Assembly: GCA_963675135.1 (NCBI GenBank)
Contig: OY776130.1
Span: 63,088,867 to 63,152,866 of the forward strand
Source of the DNA: Galeopsis tetrahit
Lineage: Eukaryota > Streptophyta > Magnoliopsida > Lamiales > Lamiaceae
Length of the DNA stretch: 64,000 bases
Direction: 5' to 3'
Under the pieces are notes generated by a model. The model was not told where the DNA came from. It did not search any database and worked only from the letters and a program-made list of their open reading frames with translations. Shown one piece after another: positions 11,183 to 24,218 of the stretch (its first letter is position 1; every line of letters starts with the position of its first letter). A program made the position numbers and the translations under genes.

Positions 11183-13574
11183 ATGAGTGCTAATATGCGA
11201 AAGTTGCCTAAGTTTTCAGTTGAGGATTATGATTACTGGAAGATCAGGATGAGGAAGAATCTCACATCAGTCCACTACAAGATGTGTTCAGTAATCACTG
11301 AAGGCCCAATCACCATCATGGCAGTCAACACTGCAAATGGTGATCCAGATATTCCAGTTGGAGAACTTGCCCCCAAGCCTATGAAGGACCTCACTCCAGA
11401 AGAGATGAAGCAATCCAATCTTGACAACATTGCTCAAGATTACATAATGCAAACTCTTCCAAATGAGTACATTGCAAAGGTAATCCACTGTGACTCAGCC
11501 AAAGAGATGTGGGATGCATTGGCCCTTCTCTGTGAAGGAACTGAGCTGATCAAGGAGAGCAAGTTGTCAACAGCAGTCAAGAAGTTTGAACACTTCAAGA
11601 TGCAACCAGAAGAGTCTATTGATCAACTAGACAATAGATTTACCAAGATCATCAATGAGATAGAATCTCTGGGCAAGAAATATACAAATAGAGAGAAAAA
11701 TCTAAAGATCTTAGACTCTCTAACCAAGAAATGGAGACTCAAGAAGACCATCATCAAAGATACTCAAGATATCAAGAAGTGGTCTGCACAGACTCTATTT
11801 CAGAACCTAAAAGCTCATGAATATGATCTTGAAAGAGAAGAAAACTCAGAAGTGATGAGCCAATTGCAACACCATCTACTTCCAAGACTGTAGCCTTCAA
11901 AGCAGACAATACAAAAGCTGCAAGTACCTCATCTGGCAAGACCTCACTGAAAATAGAAGACTGTGAAGGATCAGACATGAGTCTGAAAGAGCAAATGGCT
12001 CTTATGATCAAGAGATTTGAAAGGATGAACACTCTCAACAGCAAATATAGAAAATTCTATAGAAACTACAAAGATAGAAGAGCAAGTTCACCATCCAGAA
12101 GTTCCAGAGAAAGAACACCAGAAAGACATCCTAGAAAGGATGTGGAGTCATCTGACAGCCGAGGATCTAGAAGAAGAGATGCCACTCCTCCAAGGAAAGG
12201 CAACTCAAATCAGAAATCTGGATCATGCTTCAATTGTCGTAAACCAGGACACTATGTATATGAATGTCCTGAACTGAATATAGATGACAAAGAAGAAAGA
12301 AGGCCAAGAAGAACTTCAGACAAGAAAGCTATGGTGACTGAAGAATCTGAATATCACAGTGATGAACTTCCTACATCACCAGACTGCCAAATCTTCTCAG
12401 ATGACCTAGCTATGATGGCCGTAGGTGAAAATGAGGTAAACTCCTATACTACTACTTTCCATTCACCTATTTTTTCACAATCAGATGAGATAAACTCATC
12501 TAAAGGCGAATCAGAAGACACCTATTATCAATCATTGAGAAAGGTAAAAGGTGATCTGGATATTGCCACTAGAGCTTTTATAGAAGTGGAAGAGGAGAAC
12601 AAGGATCTAAGGAAAGAAATTGCTAAGTTGAAAAAGACTAAGTTTGAAAACACCCCTGAGCTGGTCACAATGAATGAAAGATTGACCAGAGAAGTGGAAC
12701 TCCTTAGGGAAGAAAATACCACAATAACTCAGTTGTATGAGGGGATGTTAGAAACTCAAGCTTTAGAAACTAAGGAATTTCGTTCACTACAATCCAAGTT
12801 TGATGATCTCTTCCAAGCACACAAGCTCTTAGAAAAGGAGAAGGAATGCCTAAATCAAAAGATATCAGAGTTCAATAAAGCTTCTACTACTATTGAAAGT
12901 ATCTCTGAGAATTATAGATCAAATGGCAATAAGATGGGTTTTGGTTTTGAACTTAATCCATCTACATCCTCTCCAGCTGGGGGTAGTACACCTAACAAGT
13001 GCACTACTCAGACACATGAAAAGGGTGAGTGTTCTAAACACAATGAACCTAATATGAACCAAAAGGCATCTGTACCAGCTAAGGCTAACTATTCCAACAC
13101 CAAAAATGGTAAAAGAAAAGTTAACCCCAAGCCTGTACAGAGGAACAGCAAACAGCCTAGACCATCTCGACTGAGACAGTCTCAGCTGTATGCTGCTCCA
13201 GCCAAGAAGAAGAAGTCTTCTTCAAACAAATCTGTTCTCTTTGCACCCCTATCTCTTATGATATTGTGAGAACAGAGGAGTATGGTCCATATAATCGTGT
13301 GCATCGACCAGCTAATGCACCCAGGCCGAATGTAACTAGTCAAAAGATCATGTATGTACACTCCTATAAAGGGAAACCATTTGACTATTACTTAGCTGAC
13401 ACAAAGAACAAATCAGATCAGTCCAAGGTGCTAACTGGTAAGATTTGGTTCTGTGATGCCCGAGGGAAACAACTCAAGTGCTCAAGGTTGTTCAAACGAC
13501 CAATGTATATGTGGGTTCCCAAGGGTAGTACTAACACCCAAGGACCCAAAACAAAATGGGTACCTAAGACTTAA
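11183..13574 (+). pseudogene. gag: gag of copia A (two frameshifts)
   Basis: This is the capsid/nucleocapsid protein that packages the element RNA. The chosen start is ATG 11183 (MSANMRKLPKFSVEDYDYW), matching the starts in B and C. The N-terminal part has the copia gag (UBN2-type) pattern WDALALLCEGTELIKESKLS. Near 11850-11860 the frame shifts, and it continues in another frame with a zinc knuckle C-FN-C-RKPG-H-YVYE-C at 12226-12267. A long coiled coil follows (about 12520-12900), then a basic tail. A second shift lies near 13235-13245. The frame ends at TAA 13572-13574, just upstream of pol in the same frame. The upstream open frame from 11105 lacks an ATG and is not used here. Confidence 0.9.
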
Positions 13575-13580
13575 CCTTTC

Positions 13581-16500
13581 TTGCAGGAAAGGAGGGACCT
13601 ATACCGAAGAGGAGGTCTAGCAGGAGAAACATGGTACATAGATAGTGGATGCTCAACCCACATGACAGGAACCAAAACCCTGCTGACCAACTACATAGAG
13701 AAGAAAGGTCCAAAAGTCTTCTTTGGTGATAACGCGCATGGTAACACAAAAGGATATGACACCCTTAAAAATGGTGACATTGAGGTACATGATGTATCAT
13801 ATGTAGAAGGTCTTAAGTTTAATTTATTATCTGTTTCTCATTTTTGTGACACTGGTTACTCAGTCAAATTCTCTAAAGATGAGTGTCTCATAAGTGATAA
13901 AAGAACAAAACAAAAACTTCTAACAGGATCTAGAAAGGGAAGTATGTATCTTGCAAATTGGAACAGCTGTCCTAAGGATACATGTCTGCTTGTGAAGAGC
14001 CCTAAAGATGTCAGCTGGCTATGGCACAAACGCCTTAGTCATCTGAACTTTAAGACTATGAACAAGCTAGCAAGGGAATCCTTAGTTGATGGTCTGCCAA
14101 ATGAACTCTACTGTAAAGATCAGGTATGTGATGCATGTCAACAAGGAAAGCAAACAAAGGTCTCCTTCAAGACCATGAAGACAGCATCAACCAGCAGAGT
14201 TCTTGAATTGCTTCACATGGATCTCTTTGGACCAATCACTCCAACCACTCTAACAGGGAGGAAGTACACTCTTATTGTTGTAGATGACTATTCCAAGTTT
14301 ACTTGGGTTATCTTCTTATACAAGAAGAGTGAAACACAGCAGAAGCTCCCTGAACTATTGAAGAGGATCCAAGTAGAGAAAGGAGAACCAATTGTGAAAA
14401 TTAGAAGTGACAAAGGCACTGAATTTATCAACTCTTATATTATTGCCTATTGTACTTCTAATGGCATTCAGCATGAGACAAGTGCAGCAAGAACACCACA
14501 GCAGAATGGTGTAGCTGAAAGAAGGGTCAGAACACTCAAAGAAGCTGCAAGAACTCTCCTTGCTGAATTCTCCACTCCTAAGAAGCTATGGGCAGAAGCC
14601 ATCAACACAGCTTGTCACACTCAAAATAGGTCAGGTATTCACAAAATTCATGAGAAAATCCCATATGAACTGTGGAAAGGAAGAAAACCTAGAGTATCTT
14701 ACTTTCATATATTTGGTTGTAAGTGTTTCATTCACAACAATGGGAAGAGTAAGTTGAATGCTTTTGATGCCAAAGCAGATGAGGGGATATTCTTAGGATA
14801 CTCCTCTACTAGCAAAGCATTTAGAGTACTCAACAAACGAACCCTTCTTGTGGAAGAAACACCTCATGTTGTTTTTGATGAGTCTTGTGAAAAGAGTGCA
14901 GTAGAAATAAACTCAGCTGCAGACCAGATGAGACATCTAGTGATCAAGTCCAAACCAGATGAGTTCATTGAAGTCAATGAACCTTTCCCTGAAGAACCAG
15001 AGGAGGATAAGCCTCATAGACCTGTCACTAGATCTCAAACTCAAGCAGGACAAGCTGACCAGAATCAAGATGCAACAATCCCAAATGCCAGGGGGAATGA
15101 TCTCTTTGACACACAAGATACAGATGATGATCGACCTAATCAAGTCAACCCTCCTGATGGCACAAGAACATATGAGAATCCAAGCTCATCTAATGCAGAC
15201 ACACCTGTGAGGAATACATGGAGAAATAATCATCCATCAAACCTCATCTTAGGAGGAGCAGACTCAGGTGTCAAGACCAGAAGACAACTGAATCAGAACT
15301 CCCAATCATCTATGTTCTGCTGGTGTGCCTTCCTATCCAACATTGAACCAGCTGACATAGAAGAAGCAATGACAGATAGCAATTGGATCACTGCTATGCA
15401 CGAAGAACTAAACCAATTCGAAAGAAATGAAGTCTGGGAATTGGTAGATCGTCCTGAAAACCACAATGTAGTAGGAACAAAGTGGGGATTCAAGAACAAA
15501 AAGGACGAAAATGATGTGATAACTAGAAATAAAGCAAGGCTAGTTGCAAAAGGATATTCACAATCTGAAGGGATTGACTATGATGAAACCTTTGCTCCAG
15601 TAGCCAGACTAGAAGCTATTCGACTATTTCTAGCTTATGCATCATATATGGGCTTCAAAGTGTACCAAATGGATGTCAAGAGTGCTTTTCTAAATGGTAT
15701 TCTGGTAGAAGAAGTATATGTAGAGCAACCTCCAGGATTTGAAAAAGGTGATCAAGTATATCGACTGAAGAAGGCTCTATATGGTCTAAAACAAGCCCCT
15801 AGAGCTTGGTATGACACATTGTCACAATTCCTACTTGACAATGGATATACAAAAGGCAAAGTTGATAGAACTCTTTTCAGAATACAAAGAAGGAGAAGAC
15901 ATTCTAATGGTGCAAATATATGTAGATGATATTATATTTGGATCACCCAATCAAGAGATGTGAAAAAAGTTCTCTGAACTTATGCAAGGAAAATTTGAAA
16001 TGAGCATGATGGGTGAGATGAATTACTTTCTAGGACTTCAAGTCAAGCAGAGTCCAGAAGGGATCTTCATCAACTAGTCCAAGTATACCAAGAGCCTATT
16101 AGAAAGATTCAAAGCTCTACAAAGCAAGACTGCAAGAATCCCAATGATGACATCATTCAAAATGGAACCAGATGAGTCTGGAAAGGCAGTCGACCAAGCT
16201 GAATATAGAGCACTGATTGGCTCTCTACTATACCTTACAGCCAGCAGACCAGACATAACATTTGCTGTAGGAGTATGTGCTAGGTTTCAAGCAAACCCAA
16301 AGCAGAGTCATCTAGAAGCAGCAAGGAAGATTCTCAAGTACCTAAAAGGAACAGTCAACCTAGGACTATGGTACCCTGCTGATGACAATCTAGAATTGAG
16401 TGGCTATTCTGACTCAGACTATGGAGGATGTAGAATTGATAGGAAATCCACATCTGGAACCTGTCAATTCCTAGGCAACAAGCTGATATCATGGTTCTCT

Positions 16501-16866
16501 AAGAAGCAAACTTCAGTTGCAACCTCCACCACTGAAGCAGAATATATGGCAGCAGGTAGTTGTTGTAGTCAGCTGCTCTGGCTAGTACAACAACTCAAAG
16601 ATTACAATGTAGAGGCAAGAGAAGTCCCTATCTATTGTGATAGCAGCAGTGCCATTGCCATCACTCAAAATCCAGTCCTCCACACAAGGTGCAAGCATGT
16701 CGACATTCGACACCACTTCATAAGAGACCACCTTGAAAAGAAGGACATCAAGATGGAGAAAATTCACACAGATATCCAAAGAGCAGACATCTTGACTAAG
16801 CCCCTAGCTGAAGAAAGATTCAAGACCCTATGCTACAGCTTAGGACTCCTGGATCCAAGCACATGA
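13581..16866 (+). pseudogene. pol: pol of copia A (protease, integrase, RT, RNase H; broken)
   Basis: It begins at the Leu-Gln of a TTGCAG directly after the gag stop, in the same frame. The aspartic protease DSG is at about 13641-13649. The GAG-pre-integrase HHCC zinc motif follows (WLWHKRLSH...CDACQQGK). The integrase core has MDLFGP, then RSDKGTEF and PQQNGVAERR. Reverse transcriptase has QMDVKSAFLNG and YVDD at about 15919-15930, and RNase H has YSDSDYGG and TTEAEYM. An extra A in the run at 15886-15888 shifts the frame, and TGA 15961-15963 and TAG 16075-16077 then interrupt RT. The end is TGA 16864-16866. Domain order INT-RT-RH is Ty1/copia, and the IYVDDIIFG form fits Sireviruses. Confidence 0.93.
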
Positions 16867-18733
16867 AGAGCAAAGATCAGCTGAAGACCTTAGCTGATAC
16901 AGTTGCAGCAGACTAGGAGGATCAGATGAGGTGAATAGACACCCTCATCTTCAGGTAAGTTCTTTCCCAATGAAGACAAATAAAGCTGAGGGAAAACATA
17001 GAGTTATCTAATCAAGGGGGAATCAATGATACCTTAATAATCCTTGATGAAATACTCTAAAATCTGCACTGCATATTACACATATATATATATCCAGCAG
17101 ACTTGAACAAAGTTATTTGACATCTTTACTCTAAGCAATGTATATCTATGTATATTAATAAACCATTCTTCATAAAATACAGTATACTATTGAGTTATAC
17201 TTGGTTGGATTAATACACCATCCTCACCGACTCAACAGTATGCATGCACTGTACGGATTTCAAATAACTCTTGCTCAAAATTTATAATTTCTGCATTCCG
17301 TAAGATAAAGTCTGAATATCTTTAAATGTGAACCCTTAGATCAAGAATCTCATTGTTGATCTTAAGAAGTAACTTTTCAGAAATTCAGACCTATCAACTC
17401 TATAGTTTTGTTATCTTTCACTCCACTACCTCATTTCTACCCCTATAAAAGGAGGAAGTTATGAGAACACCTAAGAACACAAATCACTAACCATTATTTT
17501 TGTTTCAGGTATGGAGATATTCGAAAGAAGAGATGGAATGGAGATCATCCTTCAACCAAGGTCTTGGGTGAAGGAGATGAAGATTTGTCCAGAAGATGAA
17601 GATGTTGCAGATCAGCATACTTGGCTTACTCAACATGAGTATGCTTATGAAAACTAGAGGAAGGAGAGATGTCCTTATTGAAAACTAGAGGAAAGAGAGA
17701 TGCAGAGGACAAAGTAGCAAACAAGCAGAGCTTCTTCTCCAGGGGGAAGTTCTACATGGAGAGCTTGTTATCAAAAGCTACTGTGTCTAAACAGAACATG
17801 AAGACCAAGTCCATGGCCCTCTCTTCGACTCCATTGAAGCCTCTTCCAATCTTCCTTCTCCTTCAAGAGAAGCGAAGAAATTCAAAAAGGACACATTAGA
17901 TGCTACAACCCATCTGATGATGAGAAACTTCAGATGGTAAGGGCAATCTGAACCAGTGGGATATCATCCAGGCTGATCATCATATTGATTTGATGGTCCT
18001 ACATGGTTCAGAGGTAGAGCTGGAAGATCCATCAAACCAGGTTGGATCATCACTCACAATAAAGCTGGAAGACCCATCCTCCAGGTTGGATCATCACAGC
18101 AGCACTGAAGGATCCATCAAACCAGGTTGGACCTTCAAAGCACAGAAGATTTACTCAGCAAATCTCAATCCTCTACTCAGCTGATCAGAAGACCAACTCA
18201 GCTGACCAGAAGACTTTCAAGGAAGATCAGCAGACTTATTGAAGAAATCAGAAGACCTCACTCTGCTGATCAGATCACTTCAATTTAGAGTATAATGACT
18301 AGCTTTGATCATGTAATTCATTCTAGATTTATTCCTGAATGTAATTAAACAAATTGGCCTATATAAGGAATGCAATTCACTTATAAAAAACGGCCTTGAT
18401 GATCAATTCTTGCCACAAAATTAGTCACAACGACTATTTTTGGTAATGATGTCATTAATACTCAATTACCAAATTGCCAGCAAATCAACTGTTGCCACAT
18501 GGCAAATTCAGCCGGCAAATTCAAAGAAGGGCCCGAAATCATAGAAGGAAATCTTGGGCTCTACTCCACAATTAAACCCAAATCTGACCGTTAGATCAAG
18601 AATTGTTGGAGTATATATACACACCCTTAAACCTCTCCCAAACCCTTTCGCTCACATTACTCAATTGCTCTCAATACTCTCTCGTTCTGCAAATTTCTTT
18701 CAAGCTCTCAAAACCTAACACTCAAACTCTACT
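16867..18733 (+). other. pol-ORF3 spacer of copia A
   Basis: About 1.9 kb without a supported gene. It contains three imperfect copies of an ATCCATC...AGGTTGGA motif (about 18026-18138), whose arms are complementary. It also has a 21-bp direct repeat ACTCAGCTGAxCAGAAGAC (18175 and 18196) and many CAGAAG/GCTGATCAG words. Near the ORF3 end there is a TATA box and a CT-rich leader. Confidence 0.6.
18612..18619 (+). promoter_or_regulatory. Candidate internal TATA box for ORF3 of copia A
   Basis: TATATATA lies 115 bp upstream of the ORF3 ATG. A pyrimidine-rich leader (CTCTCCC, CTCTCTCG) follows, resembling plant 5' untranslated regions. Use as a promoter is inferred. Confidence 0.4.
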
Positions 18734-21700
18734 ATGGCAATCATTGAAATTTACGACGAGAAGACCAAGAGCACTGGCACCTTGGATGCTGCAAAGTGGT
18801 CCAAGGAAGGAAAGATGTTCACAGAGAATGCTCTGTTTTTCAAGGGCAAACACAAAGCAGAAAACAAGGAGATCCTTCTTCGCTGCATCAACCTCAACCT
18901 GCGAGATTTTCTGGAAGCAGCACCCACCAATGTTTATGAACAAGATGTGCTGGCTTTCTATGCAAACGCTGTGATGAAGGGATCTTATGTCGAAAGTGTC
19001 ATGGGTGGACACAAGGTCAAGGTAACAAGGGAAATTCTTCAGGAATTGTTTGGCTTGTCAAGGGGGAATGTAAATATCTCCAACTACATCATGGGTAGAG
19101 AAAAAGAGTATATGGAGATGTTCACTGATGGGAGAATCAAGGCTATCGATGCCACTGGACTCAAGAAATCCCAATTAGAACCTAAGTTTCAAACCCTGAT
19201 GGACATAGCAGGCAAGATGCTGCTAGGTAACACATTCAGTCATGATGCTGTTACTACTCTAAAGGTTAGAGTTATGGCTGCAATCTGGGATCAGATTGAT
19301 GGAGACTGGCAAAGACTATTCTTAGATAGAATTGCTCTTGAGGCACAGAAAGTCACTTTGGACTTACAATCAAGAGAATGGAAGGTAACAGCTACAGTCA
19401 GCTTTGTCAACAAGCTGAGTATCATCCTTCCAGATATTCTCCCAAAGAAGTACAAGATGGGACCTCATAAGACCTTCCACATCTCCAAGTATTATTTGAG
19501 GAAGGAAGCTCTTGCTGAGGCAGCAAGGTTGAAAGAAGAGAGGAGGAAGTTGTTAGCTGAAGCATCTTCCAAAGATGTTGTTGAGGAGGCAGAAGAGTCT
19601 GCTCATGACTCTGCTGCTGAAGAAGAAGAGGAGCCATCCAAAGAAGAGGCTCAAGAGAAGGCTGCTGAGGATGATGATGATGACAATCAGACCTTAGCAC
19701 AGAGAAGATTTCTGATCAGATCAGGGCTCATCTCCCCATCTGATTCAGATGCCACTCCCACTGCCTCTCCTTTGAAAAGGGCAGGTACTTCTAATCCCTC
19801 TCTCACTTTCACACCCTCTAAACTGTCAAAGGGTCAGAAGAGAAAGAAGAACACTTCTTCTTTCACAAAGAAATCCAAGAAATCCAGGCTCCCTACTCCA
19901 ATGAGCATAGCCCCTATTTCATCCTTCAACCCTTCTGATGAGTCCAACCCATCTGAACCTTCAAACACTGATATCCAAATCCCTGCTGATACTCACACAG
20001 CAGAGGAACAAGCCCAGCCTAACCCTGCTGATGTTCAAACAGCAGACAACCAAACTCAGACCATCTTGTCACATCCTGCTGATGATCAAACACAGATCAC
20101 ATCCTTATCCCCTGCTGATACCCAAACAACAGATGTTCAAGATCATCAAACCCAACCATCTACTGATCTTCATGTAGAAACTGAACCAAACCAGCAGACT
20201 CAAAACCCTGCTGATGAACAAACCACTGAAGAACAAGAAAATATCACTTCCCAAACCCCTGCTGATACTCACACAGCAGAGGAAAATGCCCCAGCTACCC
20301 AATCACCTATCCTCTCTGCCCCATCTGCTCTAGAAGACATGGCACCAGCAGACCTGGATCAAGCTGACCCCTCTCAACCTTAGTTCAGAATGGTGCACTA
20401 CCCTATGTGCACAAAAGAGAAGATAATGAGGATGAAGATAGCCAATCTGCTCAAGTCTACTACACCTGGAGTTGATGAGGAATCAATCCAGTTTGAACAA
20501 GTACTTAGGATATGTACTTGGATTGAGCTCAGAAGAGATGATGTGGATGACCTTCTTGAGGTCATGGAAGGAATGGGAGGAAAGGAAAACTTCCTCGACT
20601 GGGAAATGGAGCAAAAGGAAATTGCTCAAGTTCGATCTTTTGCTCAGCTGCTATCAGATGAGGCACTAACTGCAGTCTGCAACCGGATTCTAGGAATCCC
20701 CACTGCTGATGTCTCTATCCCAGAAGGCTCATCGGATCAGCAGACAACTGAACAAGCAAAGATGAAGGAATCAGCTGCACCAGCCTTGGTAGAAGACTTA
20801 GCTGCCCCTGAAGAAGCCTCAGCTGCACCTGCAGAAGACTCAGCTGCATCAGCTGACAAAGAAGAGATTGAAAGAGAAGTAGTCAGAGTACCAGCTCACT
20901 TCAAACCTTCAGACAATCTGACTCACTTCATTGACAATCCAGAGGATGCAGGCAGACAAATCATGACCCATCTGACTAAAGCCACTACCTGCTTCCTCAA
21001 TGAGGAGTACCTATCAGCTGAAGAGAGAGGCAAAGCACTAATTATTCATCCAAAGCCTCAAGGTACTACTTCAACTCCTACCCCATCTGTTGACCTTACA
21101 GCAGACATCTGCTCCCAGGTCAAAGCTGCAATAGACTTGCACTTTGAGAAAGGCTTAGGCCTGCAGCTGGGAAGATATGTTGAGAAAGCTGCAAGGGAAC
21201 AGAAGACTCGTCTTCATGACCGGATTCTTGACATTAAAGACAAGTTTGGTGAAGCATTTCATTAGCAGATAGGAGAATACTTGAGTACCTATCAGAAATT
21301 GTCAGGTGACACCTCCAAAATGTTTGCTGATCTTTACACTGATGAGATGCACCACATGGAGACAACCTACAAGACAAGAATTGAAGAAGCTGAAGCAAGA
21401 GCCTCTGAAGGTCAAGCCCTTCTTAAGGCAGGTGCAGAGAAGAATGAGAAACTGCAGACTCAGCTGAAGGAGACAACAGCCAAGTTGGAAGCACTTACAG
21501 AAAAGCTCGAAGCTGCCTCCTCCACCAATTCTCTTGCTCATGTCATGGAACACAGTATATCCCACATTACTGCTGTCAACAAGGTCAATGCCATGGCACT
21601 GAAACAAACTCTGAAAGTGGAAATCATGAATGCCGTGAAGCCTTTTGCGGCTGCACTTGCTGAAGCCAAAAAGGGGGAAGATATGTTGATAAGAGCTCTT

Positions 21701-22549
21701 GAGAAATCAGCTGCACAACAAGCTGTAATGGTAGTATCTCAAGATGAGCTGAATGAAACCTTGGGTGGTTTAAAGAGCAAAATCAAGAACAGGCAAGAAA
21801 AAGGCAAAGGCAAAGAAATTGCTCAAGAAGGCACTCAAGCACCCACTCAAGCTCCTGCCAAGACTCTTCAGATCACTGCCCCTGAAGAACAAGTTCCTAA
21901 AAAGAGAATGACAAGGAAAAGGAAGGCAGATGAGCAAGCTCAGTCAGCTCAGACCAGCAAGAAATCAGCTCCAGCAGAGCCTACTGCAGAAGAAAAAGAG
22001 GCTCTAGAGTTGAAGAAAAAGAAGTTGCTTGAAGCTCAAGAGCTTAAGCAAAAGAAGCTGAATGATGCGAAGGCAGTCAAAGCCAAATTTGAAAGGAGAA
22101 TTGCCAAACTCAGGAAAGCAATCAAGGACAAAGCAAAAGAAGACAGTGTCCTGGTGTTTGATAGCAATTATGTGGATTATTTAGCCCTTCAAGACGAGCT
22201 ACCAAGATGGTATCCCCTGAAGAAGAAGTGGCAAATTCAACACCACATAGTAAGGAAATTTGGCCCTCTCCCAACTTATGAAGATGAATTCTTCCAGTTC
22301 AATCAGTTCATGAACATTGAAGATCCAGTGTTCTGGGAAGAAATTGTCAAGACAGCCAAAGGACTTGACAACTGCAGAATCCTAACTCCTGAAGAACCCA
22401 AATGGGATGCACCCCTTCTGGATTCAGGAAGAGCCAACATGATTGAAATCAAAAAGATTATGTACAAGATCTATGAAGAGGAGAATGTTACAGATGTGCA
22501 GCACATGGAAGAAGTTCGAGCTCGTCTGTACCTTGCCTACCGCATTTGA
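18734..22549 (+). pseudogene. Third ORF of copia A (two in-frame TAG codons)
   Basis: One reading frame of 1272 codons is interrupted only by TAG at 20381-20383 and TAG at 21266-21268. The N-terminal region (first about 270 residues) contains FFKGKH...NKEIL, DVLAFYAN and RVMAAI, shared with ORF3 of C; RxMAA is also in B. A Glu/Ser-rich segment is followed by about 200 residues of NPAD/TPADTQT-type repeats rich in Pro, Thr and Gln. The second segment has HYPMC...LRICTW...DWEMEQKE. The third has coiled coil, EAKKGE (polypurine tract copy), Lys-rich sequence and a C-terminal YPLKKKWQIQHHIVRKFG block. There is no signal peptide or membrane segment. The stops are absent at the aligned sites in C, so they look like decay rather than programmed readthrough. 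Confidence 0.8.
21668..21679 (+). promoter_or_regulatory. Internal polypurine tract copy in ORF3 of copia A
   Basis: AAAAAGGGGGAA is identical over 12 bases to the 3' tract 1.1 kb downstream. It is read in frame as Lys-Lys-Gly-Glu. Confidence 0.65.
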
Positions 22550-22773
22550 AGATCAGAAGACCTGATGAAGACCACTTTAGAAGTACAAAGAAACTATTGC
22601 TTGTAATCTGTAAAAGGTTCATATATATTCAAGTTCTAGTTCTTTTTGCTTACAAGACAAATTCTCATTGTCTTCATCAGATACTTCAGTCTTAGCATAT
22701 TATAAACTCTTATCTTATTTTCATTAAGAGCATTTATCAAGTATAGTTTTGGCTTCATCAAAAAGGGGGAAAT
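22550..22773 (+). promoter_or_regulatory. 3' untranslated region and polypurine tract of copia A
   Basis: The tract AAAAAGGGGGAAA (22760-22772) is one base before the LTR. It is preceded by TTTGGCTTCATC, a string also found before the tract of B as TTTGGCATCATC. Confidence 0.9.
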
Positions 22774-24213
22774 TGTTGGGATATAAATTCACCCTAAGCC
22801 CCACTTGATGTTAGATTAGTTTTGATGGCCAAAACACTTAGAGTTTATAAATGTAATAGGATCAGCTGACTTGTATAGAACAGCTTAGACTAGTCTTGTG
22901 TGATCAACTGTATTGATATCAGCTGATCAACACAGTCCTGGCTTACATGCCTATCCTCAAGATGAGAAGAGTAGAAGACATGAAGACTAGAAGATCCTTG
23001 AAGACCAGATAAGTTAAGGTGCTTGTATACCTACTTATCTGATGGAGTCCCAGATTGAAGATGGCCTAAAGCAGTACAAGAATTACCAGATCAGAAGAGT
23101 GTTACTCTGCTGATATCAGAAGACAGAAGACCTAAGGCCAGAAGAGTAGTCAGAAGACTAGAAGTACAGATCAGAAGACTATGTGCTCTTCCAGGACTCG
23201 GCTGATTCCTAAGTCATCTTGCAATTCAAACGAAGACCTACCTTATTTAGAAGATTGACATGATCCCAGGATTGAAGCAATCAAGCGGCTGGAATCAAGG
23301 AATCAAGCCATTATGGAAAGATTGCCCCAACGGCTAGTCAACTCCAACGGCTAGTTGCAAGCAATCACCATTATAAATACAAGAGGATGAGAAATCACAA
23401 ACAAGGAAGTCACAAGAGAGAATTCACAAGCTAAGCAAGCAATCAAACAAATAGCCATATTGTTCTAAGAGTTCTCCAAGAGCCAGAAAACCATTAGAAT
23501 ATCTATAGCTCTTAAGTGATTTCTATCCAACCCCTAAGAACCTGAAACCTGTTCATATTGTATAATCATTGTTTTAGGCATAGTGGTTAAGCAAATTATA
23601 AGCTTGAACCATTAGTTGAATACACTTCAAAAACCCCAAACCCTCACCGAAAGGTTAAAGTTTTTGAACCCCTTAAAGTGCAAGTGCTTACAATCACTTG
23701 TGGAGACCGTAGCTGTTAGGACGGCTCAGATCTCAAAGTCCTAACCTTGGGACTATAAAGGTCAAGACCCTTGTAATTTGTGGTAAATTAAAGGGATTAA
23801 ACATCACGTGTGGACGTGAGAGTGGACGTAGGAACGTATATCCGAACCACTATAAATCTGGTGTCATTTACCTTCTGCACTTTACATTTCTGCCTTTACA
23901 TATATTTTTATATAGTGCATACTGTATTTTCAACTGTCTTCAAAACAAGGCCATAACTTTCAAACCAGCATCAGCTGAGTACTTTCATAAAACAACAGGT
24001 TAACACTTAAAGAACGAGTCTAAACAAGGCCTACCATAATTCCGCATATAACCTCTTCAATCAGATCACTATAGTCATCTGGACCAGCAGACTAGTAGTC
24101 CAGTTGACATAGCAATCAGAAGAGGTTCCCAACTCTATTGAAAAAGTTTTAAAGTCTATTCACCCCTCCCCTCTAGACTTTAATCCCATTCACTACTCGT
24201 TCAGGGACCAACA
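22774..24213 (+). repeat. 3' LTR of copia A
   Basis: 1440 bp, matching 9622-11049 with one 12-bp tandem duplication and about 9 substitutions. TATA box TATAAATA at 23372-23379. Confidence 0.96.
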
Positions 24214-24218
24214 AATGC

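Larger units (their letters stand above)
9622..24213 (+). mobile_element. Copia retrotransposon A (Sirevirus-like), innermost insertion
   Basis: This is a complete structure of 14.6 kb with termini TGTTGGG...CCAACA. It is flanked by AATGC at 9617-9621 and 24214-24218, inside the 5' LTR of B; the intact partner LTR shows the empty site at about 37889. The LTRs are 1428 and 1440 bp and differ by one 12-bp duplication and about 9 substitutions, so it is young. gag has two frameshifts, pol has one frameshift and two stops, and ORF3 has two in-frame TAG codons. Confidence 0.96.

Noticed and set aside
21266..21274. TAG-CAG-ATA as a SIRE1-like UAG CARYYA readthrough signal
   Set aside because: The third codon does not fit YYA, and the homologous site in C is a sense codon.
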